Positions 1 through 6,200 of a stretch of DNA of 8,546 nt are shown piece after piece. Where the stretch lies: the NCBI GenBank assembly GCA_007375915.1, contig VMFF01000034.1, positions 1 through 8,546 of the forward strand, in the 5' to 3' direction. Made by a program: the position numbers and the translations under genes. Each line of letters opens with the position of its first letter. Positions within the stretch are counted from its first letter, which is position 1. This DNA comes from Candidatus Doudnabacteria bacterium Gr01-1014_77. Its GTDB lineage: Bacteria; Patescibacteriota; Doudnabacteria; UBA920; VMFF01. Below the pieces are notes generated by a model. That model saw only the letters and a list, made by a program, of their open reading frames with translations, searched no databases and had not been told where the DNA came from.

Positions 1-461
1 ATTTCTTCTTCAACTAAGTCCAAGAGTTCTTTGTCTTGAACCATATCACACTTGTTCATGTATACAACAATGTGTGGCACACCAACCTGGTATGCTAACA
101 AAATGTGCTCTCTTGTCTGAGGCATTGGACCATCAGTTGCAGAAACAACCAAGATAGCGCCGTCCATTTGAGCAGCACCAGTGATCATGTTCTTTACGTA
201 GTCTGCGTGACCTGGACAGTCAACGTGAGCATAGTGTCTCTTGTCAGATTCGTATTCTGCGTGAGAGGTGTTAATAGTAATACCGCGTGCCTTTTCTTCT
301 GGAGCATTGTCAATGCTGTCATATGCACGAGCTTTAGCCTTGCCTGATTTGGCAAGAACTGTAGTAATAGCTGCAGTCAAAGTAGTCTTACCGTGGTCAA
401 CGTGACCAATGGTTCCGACGTTGACGTGCACCTTATTACGTTCAAACTTTCCTTCTGCCAT
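1..461 (-). CDS. tuf: Elongation factor Tu, N-terminal part (runs off the left edge)
   Basis: EF-Tu is the GTPase that brings aminoacyl-tRNA to the ribosomal A site. About 153 N-terminal residues are visible, beginning MAEGKFERNKVHVNVGTIGH; domains II and III and the end of domain I lie outside the window. The GTP-binding motifs are all canonical: GHVDHGKT (P-loop), RGITI (switch I), DCPGH (switch II) and NKCD (G4). This contrasts with the altered G4 in the neighbouring fusA. The ATG at 459-461 is supported by a good Shine-Dalgarno (AAAGGAAAG, about 466-474) and by the usual EF-Tu N-terminus. In the classical str operon tuf follows fusA directly; here a two-gene unit and a terminator separate them, and tuf has its own promoter. 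Identification is secure; one or several genomic copies cannot be decided from here. Confidence 0.98.
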   Translation of the reverse strand, partial: MAEGKFERNKVHVNVGTIGHVDHGKTTLTAAITTVLAKSGKAKARAYDSIDNAPEEKARGITINTSHAEYESDKRHYAHVDCPGHADYVKNMITGAAQMDGAILVVSATDGPMPQTREHILLAYQVGVPHIVVYMNKCDMVQDKELLDLVEEE

Positions 462-476
462 TGTGCTTTCCTTTAC

Positions 477-504
477 TGCCCGAGCTTTACAGCTCTCCAG
501 GGCA
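477..504 (-). promoter_or_regulatory. Hairpin in the tuf leader next to the ribosome binding site
   Basis: In the tuf transcript UGCCC pairs with GGGCA and, inside it, GAGCU pairs with AGCUC across a GUAA (GNRA-type) tetraloop, with a 4-nt bulge (UGGA) on the 5' side. This gives ten base pairs ending 2-3 nt before the AAAGGAAAG Shine-Dalgarno. The pairing is read directly from the sequence. A role in translation control, mRNA stability or protein binding is inference. Confidence 0.5.
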
Positions 505-535
505 TTACAATTAATTATTTTTAGGGGAAATAAAA

Positions 536-559
536 TTACGCGTTATGTATAACGCGTAA
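536..559. repeat. Perfect 24-bp palindrome over the predicted tuf transcription start
   Basis: Two 11-bp arms (TTACGCGTTAT and its exact complement) flank a 2-bp centre. The palindrome begins 2 bp downstream of the -10 hexamer, so it covers roughly -4 to +20 relative to the expected start near 555. Its symmetry and position fit an operator for a dimeric regulator. Alternatively, an mRNA starting near 555 could fold its first nucleotides into a 5'-terminal hairpin (GCGUUA-UACA-UAACGC). The sequence does not separate these options. Confidence 0.6.
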
Positions 560-561
560 AG

Positions 562-590
562 ATATTAACAAATATGACCCTTTTTGTCAA
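562..590 (-). promoter_or_regulatory. Promoter of tuf
   Basis: Read on the minus strand: -35 TTGACA (585-590, full consensus), 17-bp spacer, -10 TAATAT (562-567; matches at the first two and last positions of TATAAT). Expected start is near 555, giving a leader of about 95 nt before the tuf ATG. It lies just after the terminator of the upstream two-gene unit, so tuf is probably transcribed independently of fusA. Confidence 0.75.
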
Positions 591-626
591 AACTAAGGGA
601 TTTGTCCACAGCTGTGGAATATCCCT
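589..626 (-). terminator. Likely intrinsic terminator of the 739-aa/70-aa unit
   Basis: On the minus strand AGGGAT (starting inside the TAG stop of the 70-residue gene) pairs with ATCCCT. The interior holds the palindrome TCCACAGCTGTGGA (605-618), which extends the stem, and TAGTTTT follows. The U-tract is short and interrupted, and its T residues directly precede and overlap the tuf -35 box, so strength is uncertain. Confidence 0.5.
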
Positions 627-837
627 ATTCTAGCTCTGCAACAGCCTCTGTTAATTCCCTATCAGCCCATGCTTCAGTGTGTTGCATTCCCTTGCTCAAA
701 GCAGCTAGATTAACATCTGACTCTCTTATATCCTTATCAAGCTCATCAATTAAGACCGCAGTCTTATGCATAAACTGGGCATTGGCTTGTTTTAGATTAT
801 CACTAATACTATTTAGTTCCTGTGTTGTGGTATCCAT
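625..837 (-). CDS. Small helical protein of unknown function, coupled to the 739-residue gene
   Basis: Not recognised. The 70 residues begin MDTTTQELNSISDNLKQANA and appear entirely helical, rich in Asp, Glu, Leu and Ala with heptad-like spacing of hydrophobic residues, and acidic overall. There is no signal peptide, membrane segment or cysteine. The ATG (835-837) lies 6 nt after the tandem TAA TAA stop of the upstream gene, with no recognisable Shine-Dalgarno (the preceding bases are AT-rich and end in the upstream lysine codons). Translation therefore probably depends on coupling to the upstream gene, suggesting the two products are made together and may interact. The stop codon is TAG and lies in the 5' arm of a terminator hairpin. 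The frame is plausible as a gene because of its start position, orientation and coherent helical sequence, but no family is known to me. Confidence 0.65.
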   Translation of the reverse strand: MDTTTQELNSISDNLKQANAQFMHKTAVLIDELDKDIRESDVNLAALSKGMQHTEAWADRELTEAVAELE

Positions 838-843
838 AGATTA

Positions 844-3063
844 TTATTTCTTTTTTAAACCCCATCTTTTTATCAAGAACCTACTAAACCAACTAATTGT
901 TTTTTTGTTCTTTCTTTTATCAAACTTTGATTTGTCAGACATTCTGTAATCTTCTGCTCTGTCAATGAATCTGCCGACTTCTACGTTAGGATTTCCTTCG
1001 CTTGTTATATCCTGATCATGTTCCCTTAGTATTTCAGGAGTTATATCATCAGTATCATCAGAAAGATCATTCCAAAGTTCACAGAGGCTTTCTATATCTG
1101 CTTGCTGGTCAAAGAAATCATTACTGTCTTCCTCGACATAACCATCCATCTTACCTATTTGATTTTGAATCAAAAACTCTTTGAATTTTTGAACATTCTC
1201 TTTAAACTGTGCAACGTCTTCAGGTTTTGCTCCGAGAGCTTCATTTGATAAATGTGCAAACTGGCTTTCAATGATCTTCTTAAAATCTCTTAACTTCAAA
1301 GCTCCTTTATTTCTACGATCAGGAAACATTGACTCAGCATCTTCAGAAAAAGTTTTTAAATCTAACTGGAAATCTTTAGTAAAACGTTGATTCCAAGCAC
1401 TAACCAACTGCTTTATATCAAACCCGTTATACCCAAATTTACGAAATTTCTTTTCTATAGCTTCTTCTGGGGCTTCTTCATCTTCTTCAGGAGCTTGTCC
1501 GTCCTCTGTTCCTGTTTCAATCTCTGCTTCTACTGTTTCTTCTGGTTCCTGTGAAGCTTCTTCTTCTGGGGTTACGTCTGATGATTCAATAGTTGCGCCT
1601 TCGGCAGTTGCTTCTGGTTGTGTTCCTTGTTCTGGCTGAGATGGTGCTTGTTGTTTCTGTGTATTACCCTTTGATCCGGTTCTTAATTGTTTCTGAACCT
1701 CTTCTTCAAACGCAGTCCAATCTTTCTCTGATATTTCTTTATCAGAAAGTTCTTGAACCATGTATTTAAAAGTCAGATAATTTACACCTTCTGTTTTTAA
1801 TCTTGGATCAGCAAACATTTCAAGCTGTTTTGCAGTTATTCTTAGTTTGCTCCCTAATACGTTATTCCATAGCTTACGCATTACTTCCAAATCAAGTTTG
1901 TTTGGCCTTTTCTGTCTTTCACGATCTTCCTTAGAAAATGCTTCCATTCTTGCTCTTACCGCAGCCATGTCCTCTTCATCAGTATCAGGATGAACATGTT
2001 TGTAATCTCTATTCAAAATCTTTTCATATTGTGCTCGCCTTCCCTGCCAAGAAGCAACCTTTCCACTTACAGATATGATCGATTTTCCCAAGCGCTCTGC
2101 TTCTTTTGTTCTTTGATCTAAATTCTTTTGGTAATCCTTTAGTTGAAGTTTAATTTCTCTGATCTGTTCTGCGTATGCTTCTTTGTCAAAATCAAAACCA
2201 TTTCTTGCATGAACTATTTCCATTTGTTCCAGGATATGTTCTGTTTCAGTTACATTTGCTTGGAAAGTTGATATTTCCATATCAAGCTGTTGTTTCCTTG
2301 CGCCCATTACTTCAAGTCTAGCTTCCTGTGGTTCTAAACGTTCGTTAACACTTTCAACGACACCCTTTGCTATGTTTTTAACTTTTTTCTCATAAACCTG
2401 TTTTTTGTAATTTACACTTTCCAAATTTAAACGAGCTATCTCGCGCTCATTTTTAACCTGCTCTAATCTGTGCATTAAAGTTTCTCTGTCTTTTTGAGTT
2501 TTTCTTGAACGCTCCTGATTGCTTCCGAATCTATGCTCCATGTCAGCATCAGCAATATCTTGTCTTCTAATACGGTCTTCTAAAGCATGGGCCTCTCTAT
2601 CGTGATCACTGTATTGTGAAGATAACTTGTCTGCTTTATGGTCTTGTCTTCTGTAACTATTGTCATTCCACCATGTTTGAAGGCGCTCAACAGTTCCGAT
2701 TCTAGCTGTGGTTTTAACAGATGAGACAAATTCTTTTGTATTATTTTTTACGCGATCAAAAAACCCTGGAACTTCTTCTGGTTCAAAAGAAAATGTTGAG
2801 TCTATAACCTCACTGACTAGGTCTTCTTGTGCGGTTTGTCTTGCAGTCTGAACCTTATCTTCTTGTTTTTGTGCCTGTATTATCTTCTTGTTTATCTCCT
2901 CTATATCTTCAAGTTGGTTCTGAACCTTTTTAAGCAGTACTTTTTCATACTCATCAATACCCATAATTACCAAAGCTGGATTGCCCTGTTCGTCAATTAC
3001 AAAGAACTTACCCCCGTCTGCCTTGGCTATATCAATGAGTTTCTTTAAGTTATCCATGGGCAT
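844..3063 (-). CDS. Large coiled-coil protein with YefM/Phd-like N-terminus and three W-N repeats, unknown function
   Basis: Function unknown. Layout by residue: 5-45 resembles the Phd/YefM antitoxin fold (hydrophobic strand, turn, then VIMGIDEYEKVLL, like the ALVSLEEYexL signature of that family). 45-90 and 140-350 are charged, heptad-rich and probably coiled coil. 390-437 contains a first W-N motif (W399). 461-536 is a low-complexity acidic linker rich in E, P, T and Q. 547-600 (W557) and 656-702 (W664) hold two more copies of the W-N motif. 711-739 is a strongly basic tail with aromatic residues (ISWFSRFLIKRWGLKKK). There is no signal peptide or clear transmembrane helix, so it is probably cytosolic or membrane-peripheral. 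The frame opens at an ATG at 3061-3063, but the second ATG at 3055-3057 (MDNLKKLI) may be the real start: a -10-like TAGAAT lies 6 nt before it and neither ATG has a Shine-Dalgarno. It sits between the fusA terminator and tuf, interrupting the usual str order, and is followed by a coupled 70-residue gene. The gene is certainly real; no enzymatic motif is visible. Confidence 0.9.
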   Translation of the reverse strand: MPMDNLKKLIDIAKADGGKFFVIDEQGNPALVIMGIDEYEKVLLKKVQNQLEDIEEINKKIIQAQKQEDKVQTARQTAQEDLVSEVIDSTFSFEPEEVPGFFDRVKNNTKEFVSSVKTTARIGTVERLQTWWNDNSYRRQDHKADKLSSQYSDHDREAHALEDRIRRQDIADADMEHRFGSNQERSRKTQKDRETLMHRLEQVKNEREIARLNLESVNYKKQVYEKKVKNIAKGVVESVNERLEPQEARLEVMGARKQQLDMEISTFQANVTETEHILEQMEIVHARNGFDFDKEAYAEQIREIKLQLKDYQKNLDQRTKEAERLGKSIISVSGKVASWQGRRAQYEKILNRDYKHVHPDTDEEDMAAVRARMEAFSKEDRERQKRPNKLDLEVMRKLWNNVLGSKLRITAKQLEMFADPRLKTEGVNYLTFKYMVQELSDKEISEKDWTAFEEEVQKQLRTGSKGNTQKQQAPSQPEQGTQPEATAEGATIESSDVTPEEEASQEPEETVEAEIETGTEDGQAPEEDEEAPEEAIEKKFRKFGYNGFDIKQLVSAWNQRFTKDFQLDLKTFSEDAESMFPDRRNKGALKLRDFKKIIESQFAHLSNEALGAKPEDVAQFKENVQKFKEFLIQNQIGKMDGYVEEDSNDFFDQQADIESLCELWNDLSDDTDDITPEILREHDQDITSEGNPNVEVGRFIDRAEDYRMSDKSKFDKRKNKKTISWFSRFLIKRWGLKKK

Positions 3064-3093
3064 ATTCTATGCCTAAGAGCTATTCCCTGCAAA
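3064..3093 (-). promoter_or_regulatory. Possible promoter of the 739-aa/70-aa unit, perhaps giving leaderless mRNA
   Basis: On the minus strand: -10 TAGAAT (3064-3069, five of six consensus positions) and a weak -35 TTTGCA (3088-3093) with an 18-bp spacer. A start 6-7 nt downstream would fall on the ATG at 3055-3057. It lies just past the fusA terminator, where a new promoter is needed unless read-through supplies the transcript. The -35 is poor, so confidence is limited. Confidence 0.4.
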
Positions 3094-3097
3094 TTGA

Positions 3098-3142
3098 CAA
3101 AAACGAAAGAGCCGACAAGCGCACTCGCGTCTGTCGGCTCTT
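3098..3142 (-). terminator. Intrinsic terminator of the rpsL-rpsG-fusA operon
   Basis: On the minus strand a perfect 11-bp stem (AAGAGCCGACA with TGTCGGCTCTT, plus-strand arms 3107-3117 and 3132-3142) encloses a 14-nt GC-rich loop and is followed by TTCGTTTTT. It lies about 20 bp after the fusA stop and is the strongest terminator in the window, marking the end of the str transcript. Confidence 0.88.
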
Positions 3143-3161
3143 CCCATTTAAACTATTTTAT

Positions 3162-5276
3162 TTACTGACCCTTACGAGCATTTATAGATGCTCTAGCTTC
3201 AATAATTCCGGCAGCAACATTCTTTGGAACTTCATCATAATGGTCAAATTCCATTGCATAGTTTCCCTGACCTTGTGTCATGGAACGTAATGCTGTTGCA
3301 TAACCAAACATTTCAGCAAGCGGAACAAAGGCATCAACAATCTTTAAGTTTCCTCGATCATTCATTTCCTTAACCTGTCCACGCTTTGAGTTAATGTCAC
3401 CAATTACATCCCCCATGAAAGAATCTGGAATTGTTACTTCAACTTTCATTATTGGTTCAAGCAAAATTGGATCTGCTTTCTTAACACCATCTTGGAAAGC
3501 TTTTGAAGCTGCGATTTTGAAAGCAACTTCAGAAGAGTCAACGTCGTGGTATGAACCATCGTAAACTGCACAATGGAAGTCAATAACTGGGAAGCCTGCG
3601 ATAACTCCGTTTTCTGCAGCTTCTTTAACTCCTTTTTCAATTGGAGCAATGAACTCTCTTGGAATGGTTCCACCAACAACCTCTGATTCAAAAGTAAATC
3701 CAGCACCTGGCTCTTTTGGTTCCAAACGAATCCAACAATGACCGTATTGTCCTTTACCACCAGACTGCTTAATGAACTTACCTTCTGATTCAATAGTTTT
3801 CTTAAACTTTTCTTTGTAAGCAACTTGTGGTTTACCAACGTTTGCTTCAACCTTAAATTCTCTCTTCATACGATCAACAATAATTTCAAGGTGTAATTCA
3901 CCCATTCCTGAAATGATTGTTTGTCCTGTTTCTTCGTCACCTTTAATATGGAAGGTTGGGTCTTCTTCACCAAGCTTGTTTAAAGCAATACCCATTTTTT
4001 CTTGGTCTGCTTTTGTCTTAGGCTCAATAGCCATGGAAATAACTGGCTCAGCAAATTTAATGCTTTCTAAACGAATTGGATGATCAACATCACAAAGAGT
4101 ATCTCCTGTGAATGTGTCTTTTGGCCCTACCAAAGCAGCAATATCACCAGCATAAACTTCTTTAACGTCTTCTCTGTCATTTGCTTTCATCAAGACAATA
4201 CGACCAACACGTTCTTTGTTTCCTGAACGAGTATTTAAGACATATGAACCAGCAGCAAGCTTTCCTGCATAAACTCTAAAGAAAGCGAGCTTACCAACGA
4301 AAGGATCGGTTGCAATCTTGAATGCAAGAGCTGTGAATGGTTCTTCATCGCTTGGTTTTCTAACAATCTTGTCTGCACCTTCTACGTCTGCTTCTTTTAC
4401 TTTTGGATCAACACCAATGATGTGTGATTTTTCCAAAGGAGATGGCAAGAAATCCTTAACTGCATCAAGTAATTTATGAACAATAACTCCACGACCGTCT
4501 CCGCCTAATACTGCAAACATATTTCCAGCAATGATTGCTTTGCGTAATCCTGAAAGAATTTCTTCTTCAGAAAGCTCAGCACCTGAAAGATATTTTTCCA
4601 TTAACACGTCATCTGATTCAACAAGCTTTTCGATAAGTTGGTGTCTGTACTGCTTTGCTTTTTCAAGCATGTCAGCAGGAATTTCACTTTCTGTTAAAGT
4701 CTTGTCATGAAAATCAGCGTAGGTGTATGCTTTCATCTTAATAAGGTCAACAACACCATTTATGTCTTTTTCAAAACCAATTGGTAATTGAATTGGAAAT
4801 GCATTTGGTGAAAGACGTTTGTGGATTGAATCTAAGGACTTGTAAAAATCTCCACCTGTTTGGTTAATCTTGTTAATGAAACAGATTCTAGGTACGCCGT
4901 ATTTATCAGCTTGTCTCCAAACTGTTTCAGATTGAGGTTCAACACCCATTTTACCGTCAAAGATAACACAGGCGCCATCTAATACACGTAAAGAACGCTC
5001 GACTTCAACTGTGAAGTCAACGTGTCCTGGGGTATCGATGATGTTTATTTTGTTACCTTTCCAAAAACAAGTAACAGCAGCAGCAGTAATTGTAATACCG
5101 CGCTCTCTTTCTTGTTCCATCCAATCAGTAACAGTTTCACCTTCATGAACCGCACCAATGTTATGTGTAACACCGGTCTGATACAAGATTCCTTCGGTGA
5201 TTGTGGTTTTACCCGCATCAATGTGCGCGATAATTCCGATATTTCTTGTTGTATCTATTGAATATTCTCTAGGCAT
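3162..5276 (-). CDS. fusA: Elongation factor G with altered G4 and G5 motifs
   Basis: EF-G is the GTPase that drives ribosomal translocation and, with RRF, ribosome recycling. At 704 residues it has normal full length with all domains: G domain with AHIDAGKTT (17-25), RGITI (59-63) and DTPGH (81-85); domain II near 313-405; domain III with SGMGELHLEIIVDRM (456-470); domain IV with GSYHDVDSSE (574-583); and domain V near 606-690. The oddity is in base recognition. G4 reads N135-K136-I137-N138 instead of NKxD, and the usual R-T after it is Q-T. The G5 region reads LGGDGRGV (257-264) where family members have CGSAxxNxGV. Everything else looks like a housekeeping EF-G, and it sits in the str operon 11 nt after rpsG, so it is the primary copy by context. 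The ATG at 5274-5276 (MPREYSIDTTRN) matches the family N-terminus; its upstream region is AT-rich with no clear Shine-Dalgarno, so initiation is probably coupled to rpsG. Confidence 0.97.
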   Translation of the reverse strand: MPREYSIDTTRNIGIIAHIDAGKTTITEGILYQTGVTHNIGAVHEGETVTDWMEQERERGITITAAAVTCFWKGNKINIIDTPGHVDFTVEVERSLRVLDGACVIFDGKMGVEPQSETVWRQADKYGVPRICFINKINQTGGDFYKSLDSIHKRLSPNAFPIQLPIGFEKDINGVVDLIKMKAYTYADFHDKTLTESEIPADMLEKAKQYRHQLIEKLVESDDVLMEKYLSGAELSEEEILSGLRKAIIAGNMFAVLGGDGRGVIVHKLLDAVKDFLPSPLEKSHIIGVDPKVKEADVEGADKIVRKPSDEEPFTALAFKIATDPFVGKLAFFRVYAGKLAAGSYVLNTRSGNKERVGRIVLMKANDREDVKEVYAGDIAALVGPKDTFTGDTLCDVDHPIRLESIKFAEPVISMAIEPKTKADQEKMGIALNKLGEEDPTFHIKGDEETGQTIISGMGELHLEIIVDRMKREFKVEANVGKPQVAYKEKFKKTIESEGKFIKQSGGKGQYGHCWIRLEPKEPGAGFTFESEVVGGTIPREFIAPIEKGVKEAAENGVIAGFPVIDFHCAVYDGSYHDVDSSEVAFKIAASKAFQDGVKKADPILLEPIMKVEVTIPDSFMGDVIGDINSKRGQVKEMNDRGNLKIVDAFVPLAEMFGYATALRSMTQGQGNYAMEFDHYDEVPKNVAAGIIEARASINARKGQ

Positions 5277-5287
5277 TTATTTATATA

Positions 5288-5788
5288 TTATCTTCTTTGG
5301 AATTTAGCAAAATGCGCAAAAGCTTTGTTTGCTTCAGCCATTCTGTGTGTATCTTCTCTCTTCTTTATAGCGGAGCCAATCTTGTTGTATCCGTCCATAA
5401 TTTCAGAAGCGAGTTTTTGATACATAGGAGCACCTTTTCTTGCTTGAGCTGCTGCAATTAACCACTTCATTCCAATAGCGGTTTTTCTTGGTTCAACAAC
5501 TTCCATTGGAACCTGGTAGTTTGCACCACCGATTCTACGGCCTTTAACTTCAACTAAAGGAGCAATGTTTCTTAGTGCTTGTTCAAATATCTGCTTACCC
5601 TCTACTGGTTGTTCTGCAGTAGACATTTTCTTTGAGACTTCTTCTAAAGCCATGTAGAAAATCTTTTGAGCAACATTTTTCTTTCCGCGTTGCATTAAGT
5701 AGTTTATGAATTTACCGTATTTAGCATTACCAAATTTTGGATCTGGGTTTGCTGGATGACGCTTTACTGAACGTGCTTTTCTTGGCAT
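5288..5788 (-). CDS. rpsG: Small ribosomal subunit protein uS7
   Basis: S7 binds the 3' major domain of 16S rRNA, nucleates assembly of the 30S head and contacts tRNA near the E site. The 166 residues are slightly longer than the usual 155-156. Family landmarks are present: MPRKARSVKRHP start, KFINYLMQRGKKNVAQKIFY (26-45), KGRRIGGANYQVPMEV (about 82-97) and KKREDTHRMAEANKAFAHF (about 142-160), with a short AKFQRR tail instead of the more common Y/F-R-W ending. The ATG lies 4 nt after the rpsL stop with no good Shine-Dalgarno at proper distance, implying translational coupling. In E. coli S7 represses its own operon by binding the rpsL-rpsG spacer; here that spacer is too short to hold a similar structure, so any feedback must act elsewhere, for example on the operon leader. 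Confidence 0.97.
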   Translation of the reverse strand: MPRKARSVKRHPANPDPKFGNAKYGKFINYLMQRGKKNVAQKIFYMALEEVSKKMSTAEQPVEGKQIFEQALRNIAPLVEVKGRRIGGANYQVPMEVVEPRKTAIGMKWLIAAAQARKGAPMYQKLASEIMDGYNKIGSAIKKREDTHRMAEANKAFAHFAKFQRR

Positions 5789-5792
5789 ATGT

Positions 5793-6200
5793 TTATGATT
5801 TCTTTACTCCATATTTACTTCTGCTGCGTTTGCGACCATCAACGCCAAGAGTATCGAGTTTTCCTCGAACTATGTGATATCTAACACCAGGAAGATCTTT
5901 AACTCTTCCACCTCGAATCATAACAACAGAGTGTTCCTGTAAATTATGTCCGATTCCTGGGATGTAGGCTAAAACTTCCATACCATTAGTCAAACGAACC
6001 TTTGCGATCTTACGCAAAGCTGAGTTTGGTTTCTTTGGTGTGGTTGTATAGACCTTTAAACAAACTCCACGCATAAAAGGGCTTGGACGCCATACGGTCT
6101 GTCCTTTTATTACGTTAATACGTCGTTCTAGAGCAGGAGTTTTGGATTTGCTCTTGAGCGGGGAACGCTTTCGGCGCACCAACTGATTTATTGTAGGCAC
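5793..6200 (-). CDS. rpsL: Small ribosomal subunit protein uS12
   Basis: S12 lies at the decoding centre of the 30S subunit and influences accuracy; it is the classical site of streptomycin-resistance mutations. The 135 residues contain the hallmark TTTPKKPNSALRK (about 53-65) and the loop HSVVMIRGGRVKDLPGVRYH. The lysines at both classical streptomycin sites (E. coli K43 and K88 equivalents) are wild type. Compared with the 124-residue E. coli form there is an insertion of roughly a dozen residues between PALERR and RGVCLKV (INVIKGQTVWRPSPFM), a length variant also known from Bacillota and, from memory, from Patescibacteria. The start is GTG at 6198-6200, giving MPTINQLVRRK; it has a strong Shine-Dalgarno AAAGGA (6209-6214) with an 8-nt spacer. 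It is the first gene of the str operon. Confidence 0.97.
   Translation of the reverse strand: MPTINQLVRRKRSPLKSKSKTPALERRINVIKGQTVWRPSPFMRGVCLKVYTTTPKKPNSALRKIAKVRLTNGMEVLAYIPGIGHNLQEHSVVMIRGGRVKDLPGVRYHIVRGKLDTLGVDGRKRSRSKYGVKKS

Noticed and set aside
602..620. Inverted pair of DnaA-box-like sequences (TTGTCCACA and TATTCCACA) suggesting a replication origin
   Set aside because: Each deviates from TTATCCACA, there is no cluster, and the palindrome is better explained as part of a terminator hairpin.
584..949. Open frame of 121 codons on the plus strand
   Set aside because: It is antisense to the 70-residue gene and the end of the 739-residue gene, is Ser/Leu/Phe-rich as expected from complementing acidic/lysine codons, and has no ribosome binding site.
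844..3063. Toxin-antitoxin system suggested by the YefM/Phd-like N-terminus next to a small gene
   Set aside because: The small downstream protein has no RelE-, Doc- or other toxin-like features, and the antitoxin-like segment is a minor part of a 739-residue protein.
3449..3850. Open frame of 133 codons on the minus strand inside fusA
   Set aside because: It is an alternative frame of fusA with biased Leu/Lys/Gln composition; the fusA frame is unmistakable across the same bases.
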